From: Pseudomonadota bacterium
Lineage (GTDB): Bacteria; Pseudomonadota; Gammaproteobacteria; Xanthomonadales; Rhodanobacteraceae
Direction of reading: 5' to 3'
Assembly (NCBI GenBank): GCA_021781425.1
Contig: JAJXWU010000039.1
Coordinates: 1-36,789 of the forward strand
DNA length: 36,789 nucleotides
The position numbers and the translations under genes were made by a program. Position 1 is the stretch's first letter. The number at the start of each line of letters is the position of its first letter. Below the pieces are notes generated by a model, which ran no database searches, was not told the origin of the DNA, and saw only the letters and a program-made list of their open reading frames with translations. Below, piece by piece: positions 9,169 to 19,530 of this stretch.

Positions 9169-9260
9169 CGTTCGCCCTGAGCGTAACGCCGCAGGCGCGA
9201 AGTCGAAGGGAATCGACGTTTCGACTTCGCTCGCTTCGCGAGCTACGCTCAACGCGAACG
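9169..9260. repeat. Large imperfect inverted repeat (REP/dispersed palindrome-like) in gluQ-htpX spacer
   Basis: Left arm cgttcgccctgagcgtaacgccgcaggcgcgaagtcgaaggg (9169-9210); reverse complement of 9217-9260 is cgttcgcgttgagcgtagctcgcgaagcgagcgaagtcgaaacg. Confidence 0.8.
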
Positions 9261-9294
9261 AGTGAGTATTCGCTTCCATCTAACGAGGATATCC

Positions 9295-10176
9295 ATGCTG
9301 CGCATTCTCCTGTTCCTTGGCACCAACCTCGCCATCATGCTGGTGCTCGGCATCGTCTGCTCGATCTTCGGCATCGACCGCTGGGCCTATGGTCAGGCCG
9401 GCATCAATCTCACGGGCTTGCTGGTGATGTGCGGTGTGTTCGGCATGGGCGGCGCGTTCATTTCGCTGGCGATGTCCAAGACCATCGCGAAGTGGACGAC
9501 CCATGCGCAGGTGATCGAGCAACCGCGCGGTGCGAACGAGCAATGGCTGCTCGACACCGTCCGCCATCACGCGCAGCAGGCCGGCATCGGCATGCCGCAG
9601 GTCGCGCTCTACGACTCGCCGGACATGAACGCCTTCGCCACCGGCATGAGCCGCAACCACGCCCTGGTGGCGGTGAGCACGGGTCTGCTGCAGTCGATGA
9701 GCCGCGACGAGATCTCCGCTGTGCTCGGTCACGAAATCACGCACGTCGCGAACGGCGACATGGTCACGCTGACTTTGATCCAGGGTGTGCTCAACACCTT
9801 CGTCATGTTCCTCGCGCGCATCATCGGCAGCGTGGTCGACAGCGCCATCGGCGGCAATCGCGACGACAACCGCGGCGGCGGCATCGGCTATTTCCTGATT
9901 GTGATGCTGTTGCAGACCGTGCTCGGTTTTCTTGCCACCATCGTGGTCATGTGGTTCTCGCGCTGGCGCGAATTCCGCGCGGACGCGGGCGGCGCCAGGC
10001 TCGGCGGCCGCGCGGGAATGATCTCGGCGCTGCAAACGCTTTCCGGCAGCCACGAATCCGGACTACCCAAGGCCGTGCAGGCATTCGGCATTTCCGGCGA
10101 CAGCAGCGTGGCACGGCTGTTCATGAGCCATCCGCCGATCGCCGAGCGGATTGCGGCGCTGAAGGCGCAAGTGTAA
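9295..10176 (+). CDS. htpX: Membrane zinc metalloprotease HtpX
   Basis: MLRILLFLGTNLAIMLVLGIV, VLGHEITHVANGDMVTLTLIQGVLNTFVMFLARI, MSHPPIAERIAALK; ATG at 9295 with AACGAGGA RBS. Confidence 0.96.
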   Translation: MLRILLFLGTNLAIMLVLGIVCSIFGIDRWAYGQAGINLTGLLVMCGVFGMGGAFISLAMSKTIAKWTTHAQVIEQPRGANEQWLLDTVRHHAQQAGIGMPQVALYDSPDMNAFATGMSRNHALVAVSTGLLQSMSRDEISAVLGHEITHVANGDMVTLTLIQGVLNTFVMFLARIIGSVVDSAIGGNRDDNRGGGIGYFLIVMLLQTVLGFLATIVVMWFSRWREFRADAGGARLGGRAGMISALQTLSGSHESGLPKAVQAFGISGDSSVARLFMSHPPIAERIAALKAQV

Positions 10177-10182
10177 AAAAAA

Positions 10183-10208
10183 AGCCGCGATTCATCGCGG
10201 CTCTTTTT
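10183..10208. terminator. Bidirectional rho-independent terminator between convergent htpX and tsf
   Basis: 8-bp stem AGCCGCGA-TTCA-TCGCGGCT flanked by A-run on the left (aaaaaaaaa) and CTTTTT on the right; lies between two convergent stop codons. Confidence 0.9.
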
Positions 10209-10237
10209 GATCCTGCAATCAGGAATGATCGCAAAGA

Positions 10238-11113
10238 TTACACCTGCATCGCCTTCTTCACTTCGGCGACGTAGTCTTCCTGCACTTTCTCGATGCCTTC
10301 GCCCACTGCGATGCGATGGAACGCGAGCACCTCGGCGCCGTCCTTTTTCAGCACATCGCCGACCGTGATATTGGTGTCGAGCACGTAGGGCTGGCCGGTC
10401 AGCGACATTTCCGCAAGCGTCTTGCGGATCTTGCCGCCGATCATCTTCTCCTGAATTTCGGCCGGCTTGGCGCGATCCTTGTCGGTCATCTGCGCCAGCG
10501 CGATTTCCTTTTCCTTGGCGACGATGTCCGCCGGCACGTGATCCGGCGAGACGTAGGGCGGATTCATCGCCGCGACGTGCATGGCGACGCCACGCGCGAG
10601 TTCGTCAGAGCCGCCCTTCATTTCCACCAGCACGCCGATGCGGCCGCCGTGCACATAGGCGCCGATGCGGTTGGCCGCGCCCACGCGCACCAGGCGGCGC
10701 ACCTGCACGTTCTCGCCACACTTGGCGACGAGCCACTGGCGCGCTTCCTCCACCGTCGGGCCGTAGGAGGTCTTGCTCGCTTTCAGCGCTTCGACGTCCT
10801 TGGCGCCGCAAGCGAGCGCGGTCTTGGTTACCTCATCGGCGAACTTGAGGAAGTTCTCGTCCTTGGCGACGAAGTCGGTTTCCGAATTGATCTCGACCAT
10901 CACGGCCGAATTGGCGTTTTGCGCCAGCACGATGCGGCCTTCCGCGGCGACGCGGCTGGCCTTCTTGTCGGCCTTGGCCAAGCCTTGCTTGCGCAGCCAT
11001 TCGATGGCGGCGTCGATATTGCCGGCGTTCTCGGTGAGTGCCTTCTTGCATTCCATCATGCCGGCGCCGGAGCGTTCGCGCAGCTCCTTGACCATGCTTG
11101 CGGTGATTTCCAT
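10238..11113 (-). CDS. tsf: Elongation factor Ts
   Basis: [62 protein letters not shown] at 11113, after the ORF-track start. Confidence 0.98.
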   Translation of the reverse strand: MEITASMVKELRERSGAGMMECKKALTENAGNIDAAIEWLRKQGLAKADKKASRVAAEGRIVLAQNANSAVMVEINSETDFVAKDENFLKFADEVTKTALACGAKDVEALKASKTSYGPTVEEARQWLVAKCGENVQVRRLVRVGAANRIGAYVHGGRIGVLVEMKGGSDELARGVAMHVAAMNPPYVSPDHVPADIVAKEKEIALAQMTDKDRAKPAEIQEKMIGGKIRKTLAEMSLTGQPYVLDTNITVGDVLKKDGAEVLAFHRIAVGEGIEKVQEDYVAEVKKAMQV

Positions 11114-11183
11114 GGGATTCCTCCGGGATAAATGCCCAAACGTATTTGCCTTCGGCTGCGGAGTCGCACATCCACAACCCCCA

Positions 11184-11210
11184 TCGAACCCTCGCTGCAC
11201 GAGGGTTCGA
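11184..11210 (-). promoter_or_regulatory. Perfect hairpin in rpsB-tsf spacer (candidate attenuator/processing element)
   Basis: 11-bp perfect stem TCGAACCCTCG / CGAGGGTTCGA with 5-nt loop; no U-tract after it on the operon strand. Confidence 0.6.
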
Positions 11211-11253
11211 TTGCCCCCTTGACGCATGGGGACCAAAAGTCGAAGCGCGGGGA

Positions 11254-12123
11254 TTACTCCGCGGCGGCTTCGCCTTCGGCCTTCTTCGGCGCGGGTTTGC
11301 GCGGAGCGGCTTTCTTGGCTGCCGGCTTGCGCGGCGCCGGCTTGCGGCGGTCGTCGCGTTCGCGTGCCGGCTTGGCCACCGGATTGCCGTCGGCGTCGAG
11401 TTCGACGAACTCATCCTTGGCCGTGGCGGCGGTGATCGGTGCGGCAGCCTTGCCCTCAAGCACGGAGTCGGCGATCGCGCGCGTGTACAGCTGCACCGCG
11501 CGGATGGCGTCGTCGTTGCCGGGAATGGCGTAATCGACCAGGCTCGGGTCGTAATTCGTATCGACCACGGCGACCACGGGAATGCCGAGCTTCTTGGCTT
11601 CCTTCACGGCGATGTCCTCGTGACCGATGTCGATCACGAACAGCGCATCCGGCAGCGCGGCCATTTCCTTGATGCCGCCGAGGGACTTGTCCAGTTTCTC
11701 CTTTTCGCGCAGCAGGCCCATGACTTCGTGCTTGACCAGCTTCTCGAAGCTGCCGTCGCCGGCCATCGCCTCGATTTCCTTCAGGCGCGAAACCGACTGC
11801 TTGACCGTGCGGAAATTGGTAAGCATGCCGCCGAGCCAGCGCTGGCTGACATAGGGCATGCCGCAGCGTACGGCCTCATCCTTGATCGCGTCGCGCGCCG
11901 AGCGCTTGGTACCGACGAACAGGACAGTGCCGCGTTTCTGCGCCAGGCCCGACACAAAGTTGGTCGCGTCGGTGAACAGCGGCAGGGTCTTTTCCAGATT
12001 GATGATGTGGATTTTGCCGCGAGCGCCGAAAATATACGGCGCCATGCGCGGATTCCAGTAACGCGTTTGATGGCCGAAATGCACGCCGGCTTCCAGCATC
12101 TGGCGCATGGTGACTTGGGGCAT
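11254..12123 (-). CDS. rpsB: 30S ribosomal protein S2 with extended K/A/P/R-rich C-terminal tail
   Basis: [49 protein letters not shown]...; tail ...[30 protein letters not shown]. Confidence 0.98.
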   Translation of the reverse strand: MPQVTMRQMLEAGVHFGHQTRYWNPRMAPYIFGARGKIHIINLEKTLPLFTDATNFVSGLAQKRGTVLFVGTKRSARDAIKDEAVRCGMPYVSQRWLGGMLTNFRTVKQSVSRLKEIEAMAGDGSFEKLVKHEVMGLLREKEKLDKSLGGIKEMAALPDALFVIDIGHEDIAVKEAKKLGIPVVAVVDTNYDPSLVDYAIPGNDDAIRAVQLYTRAIADSVLEGKAAAPITAATAKDEFVELDADGNPVAKPARERDDRRKPAPRKPAAKKAAPRKPAPKKAEGEAAAE

Positions 12124-12298
12124 GGGTAAACTCCAATAAGGGCGAAGCCGCGATCCATGGTCGCGACGAGCCCGGGGTTAGAACCTCCACGTCCCCAACT
12201 TTGTCGACCTCGTGTCCAGGCGGCGTAGCGCCTGTGCGAAGCACCCCGGCAAAGGTATCGAGACGTGTGCGGATTGTTCCCGAAATGGGAACTGCGGA

Positions 12299-12328
12299 AT
12301 TGTAGCGGGTTTTGCCGGTGACGCGCAA
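12299..12328 (-). promoter_or_regulatory. Candidate sigma70 promoter for rpsB-tsf
   Basis: On minus strand TTGCGC-N18-TACAAT, placing the start roughly 170 nt upstream of the rpsB ATG. Confidence 0.45.
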
Positions 12329-12400
12329 TTTCGCCTTCGGCTGGCGGCGTCCCGCCCCCACCTTGGGTACACTATCGCGCTTTCCGCGAGCCATATCGCA

Positions 12401-13171
12401 ATGCCCGTCACCGTCAAGACCCCCGCCGAGATCGAGAAAATGCGCGTCGCCGGGCGCCTCGCCGCCGAGGTGCTGGAATTGCTGGTGCCGCACGTCAAGG
12501 CCGGCGTGACGACCGAGGAGCTCGACGCTATCGCCTATGACCACATCGTCGACGTGCAGAAGGCGGTTCCGGCCAATGTCGGTTACAAGGGCTTTCCGAA
12601 AACCGTGTGCACGTCGGTCAACAACGTCATCTGCCACGGCATTCCGAGTCCGGGGAAGATTCTGCGGGACGGCGATATCGTCAATATCGACGTCACCGTG
12701 ATCAAGGACGGTTGGCACGGCGACACCAGCCGCATGTATTTCGTCGGCGAGCCCTCGGTGCTGGCCAAGCGCCTGTGCACGGTCACGTTCGAGGCGATGA
12801 TGAAGGGCATCGAGCAGGTGCGCCCGGGCGCGACGCTCGGCGATATCGGCCACGCGATTCAGCAGTACGTCGAAAGCCATCGGTTTTCGGTCGTGCGCGA
12901 ATACTGCGGTCACGGCATCGGCCGCATCTATCACGAAGACCCGCAGGTGTTGCACTACGGTCATCGCGGAGTCGGTCTGCACCTGGAAAAGGGCATGACC
13001 TTCACGATCGAGCCCATGGTCAACGCCGGCAAGCCGGCCACGCGCCTGTTGCCGGATGGCTGGACCGTGGTCACGAAGGATCACTCGCTCTCGGCACAGT
13101 GGGAACACACCATTGCCGTTACCGACTCGGGTTTCGAAATATTGACGCCCTGGCCGAGGGACGCGCGCTAA
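12401..13171 (+). CDS. map: Type I methionine aminopeptidase
   Basis: MPVTVKTPAEIEKMRVAGRLAAEVLELL, TSVNNVICHGIPSPGKILRDGDIVNIDVTVIKDGWHGDTSRMY, CGHGIGRIYHEDPQVLHYG. ATG at 12401. Confidence 0.97.
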   Translation: MPVTVKTPAEIEKMRVAGRLAAEVLELLVPHVKAGVTTEELDAIAYDHIVDVQKAVPANVGYKGFPKTVCTSVNNVICHGIPSPGKILRDGDIVNIDVTVIKDGWHGDTSRMYFVGEPSVLAKRLCTVTFEAMMKGIEQVRPGATLGDIGHAIQQYVESHRFSVVREYCGHGIGRIYHEDPQVLHYGHRGVGLHLEKGMTFTIEPMVNAGKPATRLLPDGWTVVTKDHSLSAQWEHTIAVTDSGFEILTPWPRDAR

Positions 13172-13288
13172 CGCGCTGCGAAGCAACGCAGCCCGTGCGC
13201 GGCCCGATGGTGGGCCACAAATGGCGAGCGGAAACCGCGCCATGGATGGCTACTTCGTAGTGTCTTGCAGACTGGCCCGTGGAGTGCG

Positions 13289-15958
13289 ATGACCGAGGTT
13301 TTCAACCTTCCGCACCTGCCCGCCGCAGTACCGCGCAGCGGTGTCTCCGTCGAGGCGCGTCTGGCCCTGCGTCAATTGCTCGGCGATACCGACCGACAAC
13401 TTGCCGAAGCGTTTCGCAGCGGCGCCGACGTGGATGCGCTCACGCGCGCGCGTGCGGCGGCGGTGGAAAGGATCGTCGCCCACGTCTGGGACGCCTGTGT
13501 CGGCGACACCGATGCGGTCGCCCTGTTTGCGGTCGGTGGATTCGGCCGTGGCGAGTTGTTCCCGCATTCCGATGTCGACTTGCTTGCGCTGTGCGCGCAG
13601 CCGCCGGCACCCGCGCAGGCGCGCGCGCTGGAAGCATTCTTTGCGCGGCTGTGGGATGTGGGTCTGAAACCCGGGCACGCATTGCGCACGTTTGACGAGT
13701 GCCGCGAGTTGGCCGCGCGCGATGCGACGGTGTACACCAACTTGTTCGACGCGCGACGCATTGCAGGCACGGCTGCGTGCGACGCCGTGCTCGCTGCGTT
13801 GCTCGCGAACGCAGCGATCTGGCCGCCGCAGGAATATCTCGCGGCGAAGATCGTGGATCGCAACCGGCGCCATGCGCGCTACGACGATACCGCCTACAAC
13901 CTCGAGCCGAACCTGAAGGATGGCCCCGGCGGATTGCGTGCGATTCATTTGCTGCAATGGCTCGGGCGGCGCCTGTTTGGCGCGCCAACGCTCGCCGCGC
14001 TCGCTGCGAACGAAGTCGTTTCCGCTGCGGAAGCCGAAGCGGTCGAGCGTGCGCGCGTGTTGCTTTCACGCATCCGCTATGCCCTGCACCTTGCCGCCGG
14101 CCGCGCCGAAGAACGCCTGTTGTTCGATTACCAGCGCACCCTGGCGGCGCAATTCGGCTTTACCGACGAGCATGGGCAGAATCTTGCCGTGGAGCAATTC
14201 ATGCAGGGCTACTATCGTGCCGCGATCGGCGACGAACATTTGGTCGAACGATTCCTGCAACGCTGCGCGGAAACGCTGGATGCCGATTCGAGTTCGCGCA
14301 GCGAACGCCTGAGCCTGGATTTCGTCGCCATCGGCGGCCGCCTGGATTGCGAACCGCCCGATTTGCTGCTGCGTCGTCCCGCCGCATTGATCGATGTGTT
14401 CCGGATCTGGGTCGAACATCCGCAGCTCAAGGGCTTGCGCGCGGATTTTGCGCGGCGTATCGACGCTGCGCTGCTGCACCATGGCGACACGCTCGCGGAC
14501 GATGCCGGCGTCAACGCCGCCTTTCTGCGTTTGCTGCGACTCGGCATGCCGGCAGTGGAAGCCTTGGCGCGGATGAGCCGTTGCGGTGTGCTGGCGCACT
14601 TCCTGCCCGCGTTCGGACGCGTGGTCGGGCGCATGCAATACGACCTTTTCCACATGTATACGGTGGACGAACACACTCTGCGCGTGCTGCTGACGATCGA
14701 ACGCTTCGCCGACGCCGATGCCAGCCGCGAGTTCGCCCACGCGCACGAGCTGTGGACACGGTTGCCCAAACCCGAGCTGTTGCTGCTCGCCGCGCTGTTC
14801 CACGACATTGCCAAAGGCCGCGGCGGCGATCATTCCGAGCTCGGCGAAGTCGAGGCGCGCGAATTTTGCGCGCGCCTGCGCCTGCCCGAAGCCGATATGG
14901 ACCTGGTGGCGTGGCTGGTGCGCAGGCACTTGCTGATGAGCGTCACCGCGCAGCGTCAGGACATCGGCGACGCCGAGGTAGTGCGCCGTTTTGCCGCCGC
15001 GGTCGAGGATTGGGAGCGGCTCGATTACCTGTATCTGCTCACCGTGGCGGATATCACCGGCACCAGCACTAAGCTGTGGAATTCGTGGAAGGACAAGTTG
15101 CTGTCGGATCTGTACGTCGCCACGCGCTATCGCCTGCGCAGCGGCGACGAAGCGACGCCGCAAGCGGCCGAGCGTGCGCAGACTTGTCGCAAACGCGCGT
15201 GCGAACTGCTCGCCGAGCGCGGCGTGGATGAGGCGGCGACCAATCGCGTCTGGGCGGATTTTCCCGGCTCCAGCTTCCTGCGTTGCTCGCCGGCGCAGAT
15301 CGCAATGCAGACTGCCGGCATAGTCGCGATGACGGCGGGACAGCCGCTGGTACTGATCGATACCCACGCCACGCATGGCGCTACCGAGGTGTTCGTGCAT
15401 GCGCCGGATCGCGACGGCTTGTTCGCGACAATCACTGCCGTGCTGGATCGGCTGCGCCTGTCCGTGATGGACGCGCGCATTGCCACCTCGCACAGCGGCA
15501 TGAGCCTGGACAGTTTCATGGTGCTGGATGCGGAGGGGCGCACCTTGGCCGATCCGGCGCGCATCGAACGCCTGCGCGCGGCATTGCGCAAGGCGCTGTT
15601 GCATCCGGGGCATGGCGAGTCCGCGTCGCGGCCGCCACCGCGCACGCTGCGGCATTTCCCGATACCCGTGCGCATCGCATTCGAGGAGGCGGCTGGCGGC
15701 ACGCGCACGCAACTTGCCATCGTCTGTGCCGATCGGCCCGGCCTGCTCGCCGGCATCGCACGGGTCTTGCGCGATAGCGGGGCGCGCGTGCACGATGCGC
15801 GCATCGCCACGTTCGGCGAGCGCGCCGAGGATTTCTTCCTGATCGACGATGCCGCCGGTCGGCCGTTGCCGCAGGAACAGCGCGAACGATTGAATTCGGC
15901 GTTGCGGCAATGGCTTGAGCCGGCGCCAAATCCCAAGGAGCAGCATGTCTTCGCTTGA
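13289..15958 (+). CDS. glnD: Bifunctional [protein-PII] uridylyltransferase/uridylyl-removing enzyme
   Basis: [18 protein letters not shown] nucleotidyltransferase motif, [28 protein letters not shown] domain, two C-terminal ACT repeats ([35 protein letters not shown]). ATG at 13289. Confidence 0.97.
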   Translation: MTEVFNLPHLPAAVPRSGVSVEARLALRQLLGDTDRQLAEAFRSGADVDALTRARAAAVERIVAHVWDACVGDTDAVALFAVGGFGRGELFPHSDVDLLALCAQPPAPAQARALEAFFARLWDVGLKPGHALRTFDECRELAARDATVYTNLFDARRIAGTAACDAVLAALLANAAIWPPQEYLAAKIVDRNRRHARYDDTAYNLEPNLKDGPGGLRAIHLLQWLGRRLFGAPTLAALAANEVVSAAEAEAVERARVLLSRIRYALHLAAGRAEERLLFDYQRTLAAQFGFTDEHGQNLAVEQFMQGYYRAAIGDEHLVERFLQRCAETLDADSSSRSERLSLDFVAIGGRLDCEPPDLLLRRPAALIDVFRIWVEHPQLKGLRADFARRIDAALLHHGDTLADDAGVNAAFLRLLRLGMPAVEALARMSRCGVLAHFLPAFGRVVGRMQYDLFHMYTVDEHTLRVLLTIERFADADASREFAHAHELWTRLPKPELLLLAALFHDIAKGRGGDHSELGEVEAREFCARLRLPEADMDLVAWLVRRHLLMSVTAQRQDIGDAEVVRRFAAAVEDWERLDYLYLLTVADITGTSTKLWNSWKDKLLSDLYVATRYRLRSGDEATPQAAERAQTCRKRACELLAERGVDEAATNRVWADFPGSSFLRCSPAQIAMQTAGIVAMTAGQPLVLIDTHATHGATEVFVHAPDRDGLFATITAVLDRLRLSVMDARIATSHSGMSLDSFMVLDAEGRTLADPARIERLRAALRKALLHPGHGESASRPPPRTLRHFPIPVRIAFEEAAGGTRTQLAIVCADRPGLLAGIARVLRDSGARVHDARIATFGERAEDFFLIDDAAGRPLPQEQRERLNSALRQWLEPAPNPKEQHVFA

Positions 15959-16769
15959 AAGCACCATCGATTCGGCCTGGGAGCGGCGCAGCCAACTCGA
16001 TGCCGCGGGGTTGGCTGCGCTCAAACCCGTGTTGGACGAGGCGCTGGATGCGCTGGAAGCAGGTGCCAGGCGCGTGGCCGAGCCCGATGGCGCGGGCGGC
16101 TGGCGCGTGCAGCAGTGGTTGAAGAAAGCGGTGCTGCTGTACTTTCGTGCCAGCGACAACCGCATCGTGGCGGCTGAGCCCGCGCCGTATTTCGACAAGG
16201 TGCCGTTGCGTTTCGAGAGTTTCGACGCGGCGCGTTTCCGCGCACTCGGTGCGCGCATCGTGCCCGGAGCGATCGTGCGTCGCGGCGCGCATATCGGCCG
16301 TGACGCGGTGCTGATGCCGAGCTTCGTCAATATCGGCGCGCACGTCGGCGCGGGCACCATGGTGGATACCTGGGCCACGGTCGGCTCCTGCGCGCAGATC
16401 GGCAAGAACGTGCACCTGTCCGGCGGCGTCGGCATCGGTGGCGTGCTCGAACCCCTGCAGGCCAACCCGACCATCATCGAGGACGACTGCTTCATCGGTG
16501 CGCGCTCGGAAGTGGTCGAAGGCGTGATCGTCGAGCGCGGCAGCGTGATCGGCATGGGCGTGTTCCTCGGCCAGTCCACGCGCATCTACGATCGCGCCAC
16601 GCGGCAGGTTCATCGCGGCCGCGTGCCGGCCGGCAGCGTCGTGGTCGCCGGCAGTCTTCCGGCGGCCGATGGCAGCCACAGCCTGTATGCCGCCGTCATC
16701 GTCAAGTGCGTGGACGAGAAGACCCGCGCCAAGACGTCTGTCAACGAATTGTTGCGTGGAGACGTTTAG
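15945..16769 (+). CDS. dapD: 2,3,4,5-tetrahydropyridine-2,6-dicarboxylate N-succinyltransferase
   Basis: Left-handed beta-helix hexapeptides: [73 protein letters not shown] 15945 overlaps glnD 3' end by 14 nt. Confidence 0.97.
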   Translation: MSSLESTIDSAWERRSQLDAAGLAALKPVLDEALDALEAGARRVAEPDGAGGWRVQQWLKKAVLLYFRASDNRIVAAEPAPYFDKVPLRFESFDAARFRALGARIVPGAIVRRGAHIGRDAVLMPSFVNIGAHVGAGTMVDTWATVGSCAQIGKNVHLSGGVGIGGVLEPLQANPTIIEDDCFIGARSEVVEGVIVERGSVIGMGVFLGQSTRIYDRATRQVHRGRVPAGSVVVAGSLPAADGSHSLYAAVIVKCVDEKTRAKTSVNELLRGDV

Positions 16770-16804
16770 GTGCCACAGCCTGTCGGATAACAGGGGGGTG
16801 GATC

Positions 16805-18037
16805 GTGGACAATCACATTGCTCGACCGATTTTCGTCGTGGGAGCCCCGCGCTCGGGCACCAGTATCCTGACCTGGGCGTTGGGCCAGCATCCCAATATC
16901 CTGCCCACCGAGGAAGCGCCCGGGCTTGGCCCGTTCGCGGTCGCCGTGGGTGGGTACTACATCATCGGCAGCGGGCGCGGCGCGCGTTCGCAACTTTCGG
17001 CGATGGGCGTCGGCCGTGACGAATTCTATACGGCGTTTGGTGATGCGATCGACCGTCTGACCCTCGGCCACCGGGCGGAATTGGAACGGCTCAGCGAGGC
17101 TGCTGCACGGGACCGGCCGGCACAAATCAACGAACGATTTGCCGTGTCGCGCGGCGCGCACGAGCCCAAGCGGCGCTGGGTCGACGGCACGCCGGAATCG
17201 TCGTTTTACATCGGCGGGTTGAACCGGCTTTTTCCGGAGGCGAAGTTCGTGCACATCCTGCGCGATGTACGTCAAGTCGCCGCATCGATGCTGGGATTTC
17301 GGCACGACGATGGCAGTTCGCTGGTACAAACCGCGGAGGAAGCCTGCGATTACTGGCTGCGGGCGACGCAAGCCTGTTTGCTGGCGCGGCGCGCGCTCGG
17401 TCCGGAAAAAGTATACCGATTGGATTACGCGAGTCTGGCCGCGAATCCGGAGTCCGCCCTGCGCGGTGTTTGCCGATTTCTTGGCGAGGAATTCGCGTCC
17501 GCGTGCGTCGAGCCGCTGGCGGAACGCATCAACAGCAGTCATCTCGAAAACGGGGATGCACTTGCCGCGGTCGCCAGGGCGCCGAACCTCGACGCCGCAC
17601 TGGCACTCGGCAAGCATCTGCGCGAGGTCGATGCGGCGGGTGCGGTCGAGCCGAGTGCCCGCGCCGAATTCGAGGCGCTGTTCGAGAATGCGATCGAGCA
17701 TGCTCGGCACGTCGATGCCTATCACGAAACGGCGACGGCGGTACTCAATGGTATTGGGGTCGTGCTGGACGAGTGCGGTGACGTTTCCCGGTTCCCGCAC
17801 GTGATTGCCGACAGGAACAGGGCTCTGGCGCATATGCGGCGCCTGGCGACTGTGTGCGCGGTCGCGCTCGCCGTACAATGGGCGGCGACGCTGGCCGTGT
17901 GGATTTCGACCCGGACCGCGGCAGCGGGCATCGCTCTGGGCGTCGCGACGGCCGCCCTCGCGATCTATCTGTGGTTGCGCCGTGCCGGTCTGCGCGTTGC
18001 ATGGCGGCGGTTCGTCGGCAAGAGTGCTTTTGCTTAA
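16805..18037 (+). CDS. Sulfotransferase family protein with C-terminal transmembrane segment(s)
   Basis: GTG start at 16805 proposed; PIFVVGAPRSGTSILTWALGQHPNI is the 5'-PSB loop; KFVHILRDVRQVAASML and YRLDYASLAANPESALRGVCRFLGEEF are 3'-PB/C-terminal motifs; hydrophobic C-terminus. Confidence 0.85.
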   Translation: MDNHIARPIFVVGAPRSGTSILTWALGQHPNILPTEEAPGLGPFAVAVGGYYIIGSGRGARSQLSAMGVGRDEFYTAFGDAIDRLTLGHRAELERLSEAAARDRPAQINERFAVSRGAHEPKRRWVDGTPESSFYIGGLNRLFPEAKFVHILRDVRQVAASMLGFRHDDGSSLVQTAEEACDYWLRATQACLLARRALGPEKVYRLDYASLAANPESALRGVCRFLGEEFASACVEPLAERINSSHLENGDALAAVARAPNLDAALALGKHLREVDAAGAVEPSARAEFEALFENAIEHARHVDAYHETATAVLNGIGVVLDECGDVSRFPHVIADRNRALAHMRRLATVCAVALAVQWAATLAVWISTRTAAAGIALGVATAALAIYLWLRRAGLRVAWRRFVGKSAFA

Positions 18038-18047
18038 AGGAACAGTA

Positions 18048-18401
18048 ATGATCACGCTGCACGGATTGGAAAAATGCAGCACCTGCCAGAAGGCGCGCAA
18101 CTGGCTCGAACGCAAGACGATCGCGCATGCGTTCGTTGATTACCGCGAGCAGCGCGTGGATGCGGCGACACTCAGGCAATGGGCGAAGGCCGTCGGCGGC
18201 TGGGAGACGCTTGTCAACCGTACCGGCATGACCTGGCGTAACCTGTTGCCCGCGCGCAAATCGCCCGGGTCTGATGCCGAGTGGCTTTTGCTGATCAAGG
18301 AATATCCCGCACTGGTGCGGCGTCCGGTCGCTGTGCTGAACGACGGCAGCGTGCATCTTGGTTTTACCGACAAACTCTATTCCCGGCTGTTCAGCGCATG
18401 A
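18048..18401 (+). CDS. ArsC/Spx-family (YffB-like) thioredoxin-fold reductase
   Basis: [37 protein letters not shown]...[31 protein letters not shown]. Commonly adjacent to dapE. Confidence 0.9.
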   Translation: MITLHGLEKCSTCQKARNWLERKTIAHAFVDYREQRVDAATLRQWAKAVGGWETLVNRTGMTWRNLLPARKSPGSDAEWLLLIKEYPALVRRPVAVLNDGSVHLGFTDKLYSRLFSA

Positions 18402-19528
18402 GCGAGGTGATCGATCTGACGTGCGAGCTGATCCGGCGCCGCTCATTGACGCCCGATGATGCCGGTTGTCAGGTGCTGATCGGCGAGCGCCTGCAACGTG
18501 CCGGATTCCGTGTCGAGCATTTGCGTTACGGCGATGTGTCCAACCTGTGGGCGACGCACGGCAGCGGTGATCCCGTGTTCGTGTTTCTCGGCCACACCGA
18601 TGTCGTGCCGAGCGGGCCGGAATCCGCATGGACCAGCCCACCGTTCCAGCCCACGATTCGCAATGGTTGTCTGTATGGGCGCGGCGCGGCGGACATGAAA
18701 TCCGGCGTGGCAGCGATGGTGCTGGCGTTGGAGCAGTTCATCGCCGCGCATCCGCAACATCCGGGAACCGTCGCGTTGCTGCTGACCAGCGACGAGGAGG
18801 GGCCGCTCAACCAGAACGGCGTCAAGCGCGTAGCGGAGGAATTCCGCCGCCGCGGCCAGCGCATCGACTGGTGCGTGGTCGGCGAACCCTCGTCGGCCCA
18901 GCGTCTGGGCGACATCCTGCGCGTCGGCCGGCGCGGTTCGCTGTCGGGAGCGCTGACCGTGCGCGGCGTGCAGGGCCATGTCGCCTATCCGGACAAGGTG
19001 CGCAATCCTGTCCATCTTGCCGCGCCGGCACTGGCGGAACTGGCTACCACGCGCTGGGACGAGGGCAATGCCGAATTCCCGCCGACGTCCTTCCAGATTT
19101 CCAACGTCCACGCCGGCACCGGCGCGCTCAACGTCGTACCGGGCGCATTGGCAGCGAAATTCAATTTTCGCTTCTGCACGGCGAGTACGGCGCAATCGCT
19201 GCGCGAGCGCAGCGAGGCGATCCTGCGCAAGCACGGACTCGATTTCGACCTGCACTGGGATTTGTCCGGCGAGCCCTTCGTGACTCAGGCCGGGCAATTG
19301 CGCGCCGCCGTGGAGAATGCAACAAAATACATTTGTGGAATAGTTCCAAAGGCCGACACCGGTGGCGGCACTTCGGACGCGCGTTTCATCGCGCCGCTCG
19401 GCGCCGAGGTCGTCGAGGTCGGGCCGGTCAACGCCAGCATCCACAAGATCGACGAGTGCGTGTCGCTCGGTGATCTGGGGCAGTTGCCGGCGTTGTACCG
19501 GCGGATCGTCGAATCACTGCTGGCCTGA
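18398..19528 (+). CDS. dapE: Succinyl-diaminopimelate desuccinylase
   Basis: [77 protein letters not shown] at 18398 overlaps the upstream stop (ATGA). Confidence 0.96.
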   Translation: MSEVIDLTCELIRRRSLTPDDAGCQVLIGERLQRAGFRVEHLRYGDVSNLWATHGSGDPVFVFLGHTDVVPSGPESAWTSPPFQPTIRNGCLYGRGAADMKSGVAAMVLALEQFIAAHPQHPGTVALLLTSDEEGPLNQNGVKRVAEEFRRRGQRIDWCVVGEPSSAQRLGDILRVGRRGSLSGALTVRGVQGHVAYPDKVRNPVHLAAPALAELATTRWDEGNAEFPPTSFQISNVHAGTGALNVVPGALAAKFNFRFCTASTAQSLRERSEAILRKHGLDFDLHWDLSGEPFVTQAGQLRAAVENATKYICGIVPKADTGGGTSDARFIAPLGAEVVEVGPVNASIHKIDECVSLGDLGQLPALYRRIVESLLA

Positions 19529-19530
19529 GC

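Noticed and set aside
11876-13243. 455-aa minus-strand ORF across map and the rpsB promoter region
   Set aside because: Antisense to map and overlapping rpsB in another frame; no domain features.
14066-16585. 839-aa minus-strand ORF antisense to glnD/dapD
   Set aside because: Shadow ORF of GC-rich coding DNA; the plus strand encodes unmistakable GlnD and DapD, and the antisense translation shows no family motifs.
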